Origin: Sulfurimonas gotlandica GD1
GTDB taxonomy: Bacteria; Campylobacterota; Campylobacteria; Campylobacterales; Sulfurimonadaceae
Assembly: GCF_000242915.1 (NCBI RefSeq)
Contig: NZ_AFRZ01000001.1
Span: forward strand, 1,116,001 to 1,180,000
Direction: 5' to 3'
Length of the DNA: 64,000 nt
Under the pieces are notes generated by a model. That model was not told the origin of the DNA and did not search any database. It saw nothing but the letters and a program-made list of their open reading frames with translations. Both the position numbers and the translations under genes were made by a program. The first letter of the stretch is position 1. The number at the start of each line of letters is the position of its first letter. Below are positions 16,933 through 24,789 of the stretch, in pieces.

Positions 16933-18948
16933 TTACTTTGACATATGCAATGCCAGTTTTTCCACTTCCACAATTGTTATAGGTTTTGAGTAGTAAAACC
17001 CTTGAGCAATATCACACTTAGAATTTTGCAAAAATTCTATATGTTCTTTTGTCTCTGGTCCCTCCGCTACTATTTTTAATGATAGTGATTTTGACATACT
17101 GATAATCGCATTTGTAATAGCGATATCATCTTTGTCATTTGGAATATCTTTGATGAACTCTCTATCAATTTTCAACTTATCTATAGGCAGTTTTTTCAGA
17201 TAACTAAGAGATGAATAACCTGTACCAAAATCATCAATAGCTATAGAAACACCAAGCTTTTTAAGTCTTGATAATATTCTTACAGTCTCATTAATATTTT
17301 CCATAATAACACTTTCTGTAATCTCTAGTTCTAAGAATCTACCATCAATTTTAGTTCTCTCAATTGCAGCTTCGATATACGAATACAAATCTTGGTGTAA
17401 AACCTGTTTAGCTGAAACATTTATAGAAAGAGTTGCTTCACTCATATGAGTATCTTTCCATAAAGCCAATTGATCACATGCCTGGTCTATAATCCATTCC
17501 CCTATAGGCATAATCAAGCCACTGTTTTCTGCGATAGGTATAAAGTCAAGAGGAGAGATTAATCCTTTTGTTGGATGCTGCCATCTTATAAGTGCTTCAA
17601 CTCCAACAATTTTTTCATTCCATAGTGATACCTGAGGCTGAAAAAGTAAAAAGAGCTCATTATTTTCTAAAGCTTTATGAAGTTCACTCTCAAGCATAAG
17701 ACGGTTTGAAGATAGATTTAACATATCAGCATTAAAGAAAGAGTACTTGCTTCTGCCAGATTGTTTTGCATCATACATCGCAACATCTGCATTTCTTAAA
17801 AGCAACTCTGCATCTTGCGCATCATCCGGATAGATTGCAATACCTATAGATGCTGTAGTATAGACTTCATAAGTATTTAATATAAATGGCTTTTTAAGTA
17901 CTTCATGAATCTTAATCATTGTCTTTTCTATAGTCAGTTCACTCTGTACATTTGAAAATAAAAATACAAACTCATCCCCTCCAAAACGTGAGAGCATATC
18001 ATATTCTTTTATTTCATTTTTAAGACGTTTTGCAACTTTTTGAAGTAACATGTCTCCTAGAGTATGGCCTAATGAATCATTGATAGTTTTAAAGTTATCA
18101 AGATCCATAAAGATTAGAGCAAAGTTGTTTTTATTTTTATTTACCATACTTGTTATTTTATCAATATAAGCATGACGATTCGGCAGACCGGTCAGACTAT
18201 CATGATTAGCAAAATATTCTAATTCATATCTAGCTTTTCTCTCTTTATTGTAGACGAACCGAAAAAGTATCATACCCACAAACCAAAAGATAATATGAAT
18301 GACAACAGTCTTCTTATAAGAACTTATAGCAAGTTCATATATTTCAGCCATTGGAACAATTACACTAACCCCTCCGGCTGTCTTATTATTTACGTAGGAT
18401 TCTTGATGACCGTGACATGTCAGACATCCTGGAGTAACTTCCATTGAACGTATAAGACGCATGTAAGATTCATTATTGATTTTAGTAAGCTCAAGTATCT
18501 CTTTGATTGAGTCATCTTTTTTAAACTTTTTTAAGGCATCTCTTTCCCAGGCGTCCGGTGCGCTGTTTGGATTTAAAATTTCTAAGGCTGTAATATGCCC
18601 TTTTGCACCATAAAGCCCTGAGTACTCATCCATCATCTGTCTTAACATATATGCCGGGTTCATAAGGGTTAGTTTTTTACCGGTATCTGTTGTCACATCC
18701 CTCTCTGGCATATGACTTAAGTATGGACTTGGAGGTGTTCTCTTCATATCTACAGGGACATAAACTCCGCCATGAGTAGTGGCCCACTGTCTAAATGCCT
18801 GATCTTTATCAAAGTTGGCACTGGCAACATTACGGGCAGTCTCAAAACTTTGCTGATATTGGTTAAATGCGGAAAATGTAAGAGATGAGACTACTGTAAG
18901 TGTCCAGACAAGCATAGTAATAATTTTTAGATTAAATAATTTTTTCAT
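16933..18948 (-). CDS. GGDEF-EAL protein with Tll0287-like heme sensor
   Basis: A 671-residue membrane protein. The N-terminal periplasmic domain (about 35-205) matches Tll0287-like/DUF3365 sensors: NPNSAPDAWERDAL near 126-139 and the heme motif CLTCH at 175-179, followed by GGVSVIVPM. A membrane helix lies at about 213-234. GGDEF is intact at 323-327 but the I-site position reads KEYD. EAL is intact at 451-453. It could make or degrade c-di-GMP, with the balance set by the heme domain. It is transcribed alone. Confidence 0.87.
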   Translation of the reverse strand: MKKLFNLKIITMLVWTLTVVSSLTFSAFNQYQQSFETARNVASANFDKDQAFRQWATTHGGVYVPVDMKRTPPSPYLSHMPERDVTTDTGKKLTLMNPAYMLRQMMDEYSGLYGAKGHITALEILNPNSAPDAWERDALKKFKKDDSIKEILELTKINNESYMRLIRSMEVTPGCLTCHGHQESYVNNKTAGGVSVIVPMAEIYELAISSYKKTVVIHIIFWFVGMILFRFVYNKERKARYELEYFANHDSLTGLPNRHAYIDKITSMVNKNKNNFALIFMDLDNFKTINDSLGHTLGDMLLQKVAKRLKNEIKEYDMLSRFGGDEFVFLFSNVQSELTIEKTMIKIHEVLKKPFILNTYEVYTTASIGIAIYPDDAQDAELLLRNADVAMYDAKQSGRSKYSFFNADMLNLSSNRLMLESELHKALENNELFLLFQPQVSLWNEKIVGVEALIRWQHPTKGLISPLDFIPIAENSGLIMPIGEWIIDQACDQLALWKDTHMSEATLSINVSAKQVLHQDLYSYIEAAIERTKIDGRFLELEITESVIMENINETVRILSRLKKLGVSIAIDDFGTGYSSLSYLKKLPIDKLKIDREFIKDIPNDKDDIAITNAIISMSKSLSLKIVAEGPETKEHIEFLQNSKCDIAQGFYYSKPITIVEVEKLALHMSK

Positions 18949-19087
18949 AGTTTGTCTTTGTATTATCTTCGAATAAGATTAGATTATATTCTCTCAATAC
19001 TTAATGCAATATATAAGTGCCAAACTAAATAATTTATCAATTTGTTTTAGATACACTTATGTAAGTTTTAAACAAAGGTATTTTCAA

Positions 19088-19615
19088 ATGAAACAAAGAG
19101 TCTTACTTCTACATGGATGGGGAGGAAGTGATTATCCTCATTGGCAAAGCTGGTTAGCCGGTGAATTGGTAAAAGATTATGGTTGCGTTAGTTTTTTAAA
19201 ACTTTCAAATTTTGAATTTCCCAATAAGAACATCTGGAAAGAAGAACTTTTGAAAGAATTATCTGATTTTAAACCAGATATAGTTATTTGCCACTCTTTA
19301 GCAAACACTCTCTGGTTTCACATTTGTAATGAAGAAAAAATATCTGATATAGCGAAACTATTTTTAGTAGCTCCACCAAGTCTAAACTTACAGATAAATG
19401 AGCTGGAAAACTTTTTCCCAGTTAGCATTCCTAAAAATCTACATGCAAAAGAAGTTTTACTTATCTGCTCTACAAATGATCCATACATGACGATAGAAGA
19501 AGCCAGATTACTTCAAAAAGAATTGGATGTTGAAATGAAAATTTTAGAAGATGCCGGGCATATCAATACAGACAGCGGATTTGGCCCTTGGCCTTGGATG
19601 CTAAATATATTATAA
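19088..19615 (+). CDS. RBBP9/YdeN-like alpha/beta hydrolase
   Basis: A 175-residue serine hydrolase of the RBBP9/YdeN family. It begins with the typical LLHGWGGSDYPHWQSWL strand-loop, has a nucleophile elbow ICHSLAN (GxSxx variant HSLAN) near residue 80, an aspartate in STNDPYM, and the late histidine in DAGHINTDSGFGPWP. The start at 19088 is chosen over 19004 because the homologous region begins there and AAAGG precedes it. The substrate is unknown. Confidence 0.82.
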   Translation: MKQRVLLLHGWGGSDYPHWQSWLAGELVKDYGCVSFLKLSNFEFPNKNIWKEELLKELSDFKPDIVICHSLANTLWFHICNEEKISDIAKLFLVAPPSLNLQINELENFFPVSIPKNLHAKEVLLICSTNDPYMTIEEARLLQKELDVEMKILEDAGHINTDSGFGPWPWMLNIL

Positions 19616-19637
19616 TAACAAAAAAGGAAAATAAGAG

Positions 19638-19838
19638 ATGAATGATACAGTAGAAGAGTTAGAGTCAGAGCTGCAAGAAGTTTTACTAAACATAGATAAT
19701 ATCGCAGCACAAGTTGTAGAAAAAAAATTAGATGCTTACGAAGGATTTATGAAATCTGAAAAATGGAAGAACAGGGTTGTTGAGATTGGTTATGCCTTAA
19801 AAGAAAAAGGTATAGATATTACTACAAGAACTGAGTAA
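19638..19838 (+). CDS. Small hypothetical protein
   Basis: A 66-residue acidic, helical protein with no signal peptide or cysteine. It starts 22 bp after the hydrolase with a good ribosome binding site (aaaggaaaat), so it is probably cotranscribed. I recognise no family. Confidence 0.55.
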   Translation: MNDTVEELESELQEVLLNIDNIAAQVVEKKLDAYEGFMKSEKWKNRVVEIGYALKEKGIDITTRTE

Positions 19839-19850
19839 ATATTTTTGTGC

Positions 19851-19856
19851 TATAAT
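19851..19856 (+). promoter_or_regulatory. -10 promoter element (GCTATAAT)
   Basis: A perfect TATAAT in a GCTATAAT context, 28 bp before the next start codon. The same GCTATAAT core recurs before other genes here, as expected of the Campylobacterota housekeeping sigma factor, which tolerates a weak -35. Confidence 0.5.
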
Positions 19857-19883
19857 TAGTGCATATACAGTAAAGGAGTTGTT

Positions 19884-20108
19884 ATGAATGTGACTAGTTA
19901 TACATTTCAATCACCTTACCCTAACGCAGTTCAGGTTGGCAGGCCTGACCCTAGTTCAAAGCAGGAAAGCAGTGCCCCAGATACTGGTACGGAGATTATT
20001 AAAGGTACAAATACCTCTCTAGCTAAAGCCGAAAGTTTTCAAGCTACTCAGATACAAGAAGTCAAGCCTACGGTTGATTCTGGTAGTACTATAGACGTAT
20101 ATGCTTAA
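19884..20108 (+). CDS. Small hypothetical protein
   Basis: A 74-residue soluble protein, rich in serine, threonine and proline, probably disordered; it ends in DVYA. A strong ribosome binding site (aaaggag) precedes it. It overlaps the acetyltransferase gene by 8 bp, suggesting coupled translation. No family recognised. Confidence 0.55.
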   Translation: MNVTSYTFQSPYPNAVQVGRPDPSSKQESSAPDTGTEIIKGTNTSLAKAESFQATQIQEVKPTVDSGSTIDVYA

Positions 20109-20655
20109 TCCGACGCTTTACTTTCTCAGGTCTTCTGAGCAAAAGATTGCGACTGATATGTTGCGCTACTCGATGCGCCTTGATGAGCTGAATAAATCCC
20201 TTCAAGACTTCCCTGAGCTAAATATTTATGATAGGTTTTATGGCTTGTCAAGCAAAGATTTAGGCTTGTACTCCCTTGTTGAGAACAAAATAGCTGGTGC
20301 GATTTGGATACGTCTACTCAAAGCTGAAGATGGCGCGCTTGGTTATTTAGATGCCAGCACACCTGTCTTGAACATAGCTGTTATTCCAGAATTTAGATCT
20401 AAAAAGATAGGCTCCGCTATGCTTGCACAACTTCTACTAGAAGCCGGTGCAGTTTTTGAGAGAATAAGCGCAAGTGTTACTCAAAACTCAAATGCTCAAA
20501 AGCTATTTGAAAAGTTTGGCTTTATAAAAGTAGATGGCTCTGATGCCAAAAGTCCCGTTGATGGAAGTGATGTATTTACAATGCTTAAAACATTAGAAAA
20601 AAAAGAAGTAGTCAGGCCTACTGACGGCTACGATCCGCGTAGGTGGATGGACTAA
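20101..20655 (+). CDS. GNAT family N-acetyltransferase
   Basis: A 184-residue protein with a GNAT core: the acetyl-CoA motif strand VLNIAVIPEFRSKKIGSAML (residues 95-114), where the R-x-x-K/R-x-x-G pyrophosphate loop is visible, and the late NAQKLFEKFGFIKV helix-strand. The substrate (small molecule or protein N-terminus) cannot be told. Translation is likely coupled to the preceding small gene. Confidence 0.8.
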   Translation: MLNPTLYFLRSSEQKIATDMLRYSMRLDELNKSLQDFPELNIYDRFYGLSSKDLGLYSLVENKIAGAIWIRLLKAEDGALGYLDASTPVLNIAVIPEFRSKKIGSAMLAQLLLEAGAVFERISASVTQNSNAQKLFEKFGFIKVDGSDAKSPVDGSDVFTMLKTLEKKEVVRPTDGYDPRRWMD

Positions 20656-20662
20656 ACTAGCT

Positions 20663-20887
20663 CTAAATGTCTAAATCATCAAAAAACTCATCCGCTGTCA
20701 GGGGTTTGTTACTTTCATCTTCGATTGGTTTTTGCTGTAAGCTAAGTTCTTGATAGGCTAAGTACATATTCAGAGCTTCAGAGACCATGACTGTTCTATT
20801 TTTACCTATCTCTAAAGACAATTTATCTAAATCTTTTAGAAGATCTAATCGTAATTCAACAGTTACTGATTCAACTTTTTCATTCAT
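20663..20887 (-). CDS. Ribbon-helix-helix transcriptional regulator
   Basis: A 74-residue protein with an RHH/CopG fold: the beta strand SVTVELRLDLLKDLDKL, then two helices with the turn KNRTVMVSEAL. The ATG at 20887 is chosen because an upstream in-frame start would put the operator region inside the gene. RHH proteins are often antitoxins but no toxin gene adjoins it, so autonomous repression is more likely. Inverted half-sites upstream fit autoregulation. Confidence 0.72.
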   Translation of the reverse strand: MNEKVESVTVELRLDLLKDLDKLSLEIGKNRTVMVSEALNMYLAYQELSLQQKPIEDESNKPLTADEFFDDLDI

Positions 20888-20910
20888 TGATAATTCTTTA
20901 TATTTTTTTG

Positions 20911-20960
20911 TTGTGGCATCATAGCACAAGAGTACTTTGTTGTGCAAAACATTAGCACAA
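20911..20960. promoter_or_regulatory. Inverted-repeat cluster, candidate RHH operator
   Basis: Half-sites TTGTG at 20911-20915 and 20940-20944 and CACAA at 20925-20929 and 20956-20960 form two inverted pairs about 30 bp apart. They lie just upstream of the RHH gene, as expected for an autoregulator. Confidence 0.45.
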
Positions 20961-21027
20961 ACTAAATAAATAATACTATTTTTACATGTCAAGAGATTTG
21001 TTCTTTATTTTAGGTAAAATCTGTATT

Positions 21028-21393
21028 ATGAGTGAAGAAAAATTTATCCACGATAGCAAAACTGTTTTAAAATTTATTCAATGCTACTGCGATAGTGAGC
21101 ATTTTAAAGTTGAGAAAAAGATAGACTCTATCAAACTCAACTACAATTATAAAGATTTAAACGAAGAGATACACTACGACTTATGCGAAAAGTGTGAAGA
21201 GACCCTAATCTATTCATATATCAAACTTCAAGAATGTATACATGACGATAAACCAAGCTGTAGGAAATGTCCAAAACCTTGTTATGACAAAGCAGAATGG
21301 AAAACATTAGCAAAAATCATGCGCTACAGTGGCCTAAGACTCGGTATTCTTAAAATTAGAAAATTCTTTAGCAGGTTTGAACATAGCGCTTAA
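21028..21393 (+). CDS. YgbA_NO (nitrous oxide-stimulated promoter) family protein
   Basis: A 121-residue cysteine-rich protein of the YgbA family, named from genes induced by nitrogen oxides. Cysteine groups are QCYCD near the start, LCEKC in the middle, and ECIHDDKPSCRKCPKPCY near residues 75-90; the C-terminus has MRYSGLRLGILKIR. The cysteines suggest metal binding. The ATG at 21028 begins the conserved MSEEKFIHD; an earlier in-frame ATG at 20986 is less likely. A decayed copy of the gene lies 2 kb downstream. Confidence 0.82.
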   Translation: MSEEKFIHDSKTVLKFIQCYCDSEHFKVEKKIDSIKLNYNYKDLNEEIHYDLCEKCEETLIYSYIKLQECIHDDKPSCRKCPKPCYDKAEWKTLAKIMRYSGLRLGILKIRKFFSRFEHSA

Positions 21394-21427
21394 AATACTA
21401 TACTACTTATCTTCATCTAATTTTCTG

Positions 21428-21433
21428 TATAAT
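21428..21433 (+). promoter_or_regulatory. -10 promoter element for the DUF234 gene
   Basis: A perfect TATAAT 28 bp before the start codon, preceded by TTTTCTG. No clear -35 was seen. Confidence 0.45.
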
Positions 21434-21460
21434 TTCAAAAACTAATCAAAGGCTTCTCCT

Positions 21461-22375
21461 ATGGCAAAGCATCCAACACTCTTAGAACAATTTCGCTCTT
21501 TTTATTTTCAAAACAACCCTAAAGATATGGAGCAAGCTATAAAGTACTTTGGTGTCTTTGGTGGAATGAGCTGGAGTGTTGATATGGATAAGCCACTTTC
21601 AGAGCTAATAGAAAGTAAAGTTTTCAAGAACTACAAGTATATTCACGCAGATATTACAAAAATTACAGAGAGCGACAAACACTCCCACCAGCTCCTAAGT
21701 GGCATCGCTACTGGAGACCGTCGAATGCATTCTGCTTTAAAAAGAGCTCGCATCTCAAGAAATGATGGTGAGTATGCGATGGAAAATCTTTTTGAGAGAG
21801 GTCTTCTAGAAGCTGAATACTCTCTTGAATCTCCACCAAACGAAGAAGATCGTATAGATAAAAAACTCAACTTTCCTAAACCTTTCATGCGTTTTTGGTT
21901 CTCTTTTATATCTCCATATTTTAAAAGTATCAAAGATGGTGATTACAAAGAAGCAAAAGAGACATTTGCCAATCGTGAACAAGAGTTCTCTGAGCTGATA
22001 TTTACAAAACTAGCCATGGAAGTTGTGAAGAAAAGTATAAAAGATGATCCTATTAAAGAGATAGGAAGTTACTGGGATAGAAATACTGAAATCGACATCT
22101 TGGCAAAAACAAAGTCTGGTAAAATCGTTGCTGGCATTTGTAAAAACTCTAACTCTAAAGCAAAAAAGACTGATCTTACTAAACTAAAAGAACAATGTGA
22201 AAAGGCTGAACTAACTCCGGATATCTGCGTAATTATTTCAAAGAGCGGTTTTTCAAATGAGCTAAAAAATGAAAAGGGAGCAGAGCTTAGACTACTTACT
22301 CTTAAAAACTTTAAAAGTCTAGTTGAAGACCTGAGTGAAAAAGACTTCATAGAATGCAGTGGAAAAAGATATTAA
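21461..22375 (+). CDS. DUF234 (PD-(D/E)XK-like) domain protein
   Basis: A 304-residue soluble protein. The C-terminal half matches DUF234, a restriction-enzyme-like fold: WDRNTEIDILA followed by GKIVAGICKN, giving the E-I-D...K catalytic-like arrangement near residues 205-225. DUF234 is usually fused to an archaeal-type ATPase; here the P-loop part is absent and the N-terminal 150 residues look like a winged-helix region. It is followed after 4 bp by prephenate dehydratase. The function is unknown. Confidence 0.75.
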   Translation: MAKHPTLLEQFRSFYFQNNPKDMEQAIKYFGVFGGMSWSVDMDKPLSELIESKVFKNYKYIHADITKITESDKHSHQLLSGIATGDRRMHSALKRARISRNDGEYAMENLFERGLLEAEYSLESPPNEEDRIDKKLNFPKPFMRFWFSFISPYFKSIKDGDYKEAKETFANREQEFSELIFTKLAMEVVKKSIKDDPIKEIGSYWDRNTEIDILAKTKSGKIVAGICKNSNSKAKKTDLTKLKEQCEKAELTPDICVIISKSGFSNELKNEKGAELRLLTLKNFKSLVEDLSEKDFIECSGKRY

Positions 22376-22379
22376 CACT

Positions 22380-23228
22380 ATGAAAAAGAAAGTTGCTTAC
22401 CAAGGCGTAAAAGGCGCTTATTCTCACCTGGCTTGCCATCATGCTTATCCTGAGTATGAGGCTATTGCATGTAAATCGTTTGATGATACTATGTATTTAG
22501 TAGAAGAAAATGAAGCTGATCTTGCGATGATTCCGATGGAAAACTCAACAGCAGGCAGAGTTGAAGAAATTTACAGACTCATACCGAAGATGAACCTCTA
22601 CATAATAGCTGAGCACTTTGAACCTGTAAACCACTGTCTACTTGCACTTCCAGGAGCAAAATTAGAAGACCTAAAAACTGTATCTTCTCACCCGCAAGCA
22701 CTGGCTCAGTGCAAAAATCACATCGAAAAGCATAACCTAGATGCCAGAGCTAAGTTTGACACAGCAGGTTCAGCTGAAGAGCTTGTAAGTATGCAAGATA
22801 AAACTCACTCTGCCATAGCATCTAGCTTAGCTGCAGAGATATATGACTTAGAGATTTTAGAAGAAGGATTTCAAGACTTAAAAAATAATACTACACGCTT
22901 TCTTATTCTCTCTAAAGAGCACATCGTTCCTGCGTTTTGTGAAAATGAAAAGTATATTACTTCTATTATCTTTGAAGTAAGAAACATACCTGCAGCGCTT
23001 TATAAAGTACTTGGCGGTTTTGCGACTAACAGTGTAAACATCATCAAGATAGAAAGCTACTCTGGCAGTGGAACATTAACACTATCACAGTTTCACATCG
23101 ATATAGACGGGCATCCAGATGAGAAAAATGTAAAATATGCACTTGAAGAGTTAGCTTACTTTGCCAACACTGTAAAAATGCTAGGTACATATATACCTCA
23201 CTCTACGAGAGAGAACTTACGCGCGTAA
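22380..23228 (+). CDS. pheA: Prephenate dehydratase
   Basis: A 282-residue protein that would convert prephenate to phenylpyruvate for phenylalanine synthesis. The catalytic domain starts with VAYQGVKGAYSHLA and holds MENSTAGRV (about residues 54-62) and the TTRF motif (NNTTRFLIL near 177), which is essential in this family. The C-terminal ACT domain (about 200-280) senses phenylalanine; IESYSGSGTLTLSQF is its ESRP-like region. ATG 22380 is preferred to an upstream GTG at 22359 that overlaps DUF234. No chorismate mutase domain is fused. Confidence 0.92.
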   Translation: MKKKVAYQGVKGAYSHLACHHAYPEYEAIACKSFDDTMYLVEENEADLAMIPMENSTAGRVEEIYRLIPKMNLYIIAEHFEPVNHCLLALPGAKLEDLKTVSSHPQALAQCKNHIEKHNLDARAKFDTAGSAEELVSMQDKTHSAIASSLAAEIYDLEILEEGFQDLKNNTTRFLILSKEHIVPAFCENEKYITSIIFEVRNIPAALYKVLGGFATNSVNIIKIESYSGSGTLTLSQFHIDIDGHPDEKNVKYALEELAYFANTVKMLGTYIPHSTRENLRA

Positions 23229-23293
23229 TTTAACTAATATAAGTCAAGATAAGTAACATTATTTTTAGATACACTTACTCAAAGTGAAAGAAA

Positions 23294-23587
23294 ATGACAG
23301 AAAGAAAAATTCATACATGATTGTCGGACTGTTTTAAAGTTTATACAATGCTACTGCGATAATGAGCATGTTAAAAGTGAAAAACGTGAAGAGACTCTTC
23401 ACTACTCATACCTCAAACTTCAAGAATGCCCACACGATGAAAAACCAAGCTGTAGAAAATGTCCAAAACCTTGTTATGACAAACCAGTATGGAAACTTAT
23501 AGCAAAAATCATGAGATATAGCAGTTTGAGACTTGGCATCATAAAAATACGAAAAAACTCTTTGATCGTTTTAGGAAGAGTGCTTAA
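23294..23587 (+). pseudogene. Decayed copy of the YgbA_NO gene
   Basis: The translation aligns with the intact gene at 21028 only if two frame changes are allowed. One is a +1 in an A run at about 23309 (then FIHDCRTVLKFIQCYC follows in frame), the other a -1 in an A run at about 23551, giving RFRKSA before a stop at 23585. In between, 25 codons are missing relative to the intact copy, from after SEK to EETL, removing the LCEKC pair. The CPKPCY motif is kept. It is convergent with and just overlaps the next gene. Confidence 0.85.
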
Positions 23588-24657
23588 AGAGCAGATCTTG
23601 CTTTATGTTCTTTCTTATCAAGATACATTTTTTCATCAGCTTTGCGAATCAAAACATCAGCTTCTTCAAAAGTATCTGGACCAGTGTCAACAATGCCAAT
23701 ACTTAAAGTTACATGTTTAAATATTTTATTTACTTCAAGCCTTAAGCGAGTAACGTATATATCATGTGCTTCTTCTGCCTTACATTCTGGTAAGACAATA
23801 CAAAACTCATCTCCTCCATAACGAAAACAGCTATCTTCTACACGTGATACTTTTTTTATAGACTCTCCTACAGCTCTTAAGATATCATCTCCTTTATGAT
23901 GCCCTTGGGTATCATTAATTATTTTAAAATCATTAATATCTATATATACAACTGAAACTGATTCAGAGCGACGCTCAGCTGCTCTTAATGTTACCGTAAG
24001 AGTTTCTAATAGAGTTCTGACATTTAACAAACCTGTCAGAGCATCTGTTCTTGACATAGTTTCCAACTGCTGCGTTCTCTGCATAACAGTTTCTTCTAGT
24101 ACTAAAGCATAGCTCTCTGACTTCTCTTTTGAAGATTCTATTTCTGATACTAAACTTCTAATGTAAGTTTCAAACACTAAAGTTATGTCAAACAAGAACA
24201 ATTTATCAAGTGCTCCAAGCGTCGCTATTAACTCAACTGAGTCTTTAATCTCTTCTCTAATCATAGTTGTAAGTATCTTTTTAAGAGTATTAATAGCTGA
24301 AAGGTAAAGTTTTGGTTCAACTCCAATACGCTTATGTACCAATCCTATTCTAAGTCTATTATTGACATATTCAAGATCATAAAGTCCACTAAAAAGATCT
24401 AACAAATATTTACGCTGTGCATTTTTAAGCTTAAACAGAGTATCAGCATCTCCAATCAAAAGTGCTATTTCAGGAACTGATGTTTGCATCTCATAAAACG
24501 CGTCAACTAACTCATCCATCCTAGGTTCTATAAAAGTTTTACATTTTCTTAAAAACTCAAAATCTGTATCTCCAAGATTAAACAGTAGTTTTCGATTTGT
24601 AATTTCAAACTCTGTAATTCTCATTTGTTCTAGTAGTGTTTGATCTGTTCGCTTCAT
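23584..24657 (-). CDS. Globin-coupled diguanylate cyclase
   Basis: A 357-residue soluble protein. Residues 20-170 form a globin-coupled sensor domain, with the proximal histidine H108 in GLVHKRIGVEPKLYLSAI. A coiled coil and GGDEF domain follow. GGDEF is at 281-285 and an intact I-site RVED at 272-275. The layout matches E. coli DosC/YddV and Bordetella BpeGReg, which make c-di-GMP in response to oxygen at the heme. Oxygen sensing is inferred; other gases are possible. It is a single-gene unit. Confidence 0.88.
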   Translation of the reverse strand: MKRTDQTLLEQMRITEFEITNRKLLFNLGDTDFEFLRKCKTFIEPRMDELVDAFYEMQTSVPEIALLIGDADTLFKLKNAQRKYLLDLFSGLYDLEYVNNRLRIGLVHKRIGVEPKLYLSAINTLKKILTTMIREEIKDSVELIATLGALDKLFLFDITLVFETYIRSLVSEIESSKEKSESYALVLEETVMQRTQQLETMSRTDALTGLLNVRTLLETLTVTLRAAERRSESVSVVYIDINDFKIINDTQGHHKGDDILRAVGESIKKVSRVEDSCFRYGGDEFCIVLPECKAEEAHDIYVTRLRLEVNKIFKHVTLSIGIVDTGPDTFEEADVLIRKADEKMYLDKKEHKARSAL

Positions 24658-24763
24658 AATAGATTCCCTTATTGATGTGGTATTTGTTTAGGAATATTAT
24701 ATTCCATCATATCTTAATTTGCAAATGTTACTATTCATTTCATTAATCCAGTTTATTTAATAG

Positions 24764-24769
24764 TATAAT
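24764..24769 (+). promoter_or_regulatory. -10 promoter element for tex
   Basis: TATAAT 21 bp before the tex start codon (AGTATAATTCCC). A short leader is implied, with no obvious strong Shine-Dalgarno. Confidence 0.5.
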
Positions 24770-24789
24770 TCCCTAAAAAAGAAACAACT

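Noticed and set aside
20101-20655. GNAT as toxin of a type II system
   Set aside because: The RHH gene is on the opposite strand and convergent, not in the antitoxin-toxin order; no such pairing is supported.
20663-20887. Toxin-antitoxin pair with the RHH protein as antitoxin
   Set aside because: No toxin-like gene adjoins; neighbours are a GNAT acetyltransferase ending on the other strand and the YgbA_NO gene.
23511-23720. Separate small gene after the YgbA pseudogene
   Set aside because: It is the frameshifted tail of the decayed YgbA_NO copy running into the opposite-strand diguanylate cyclase.
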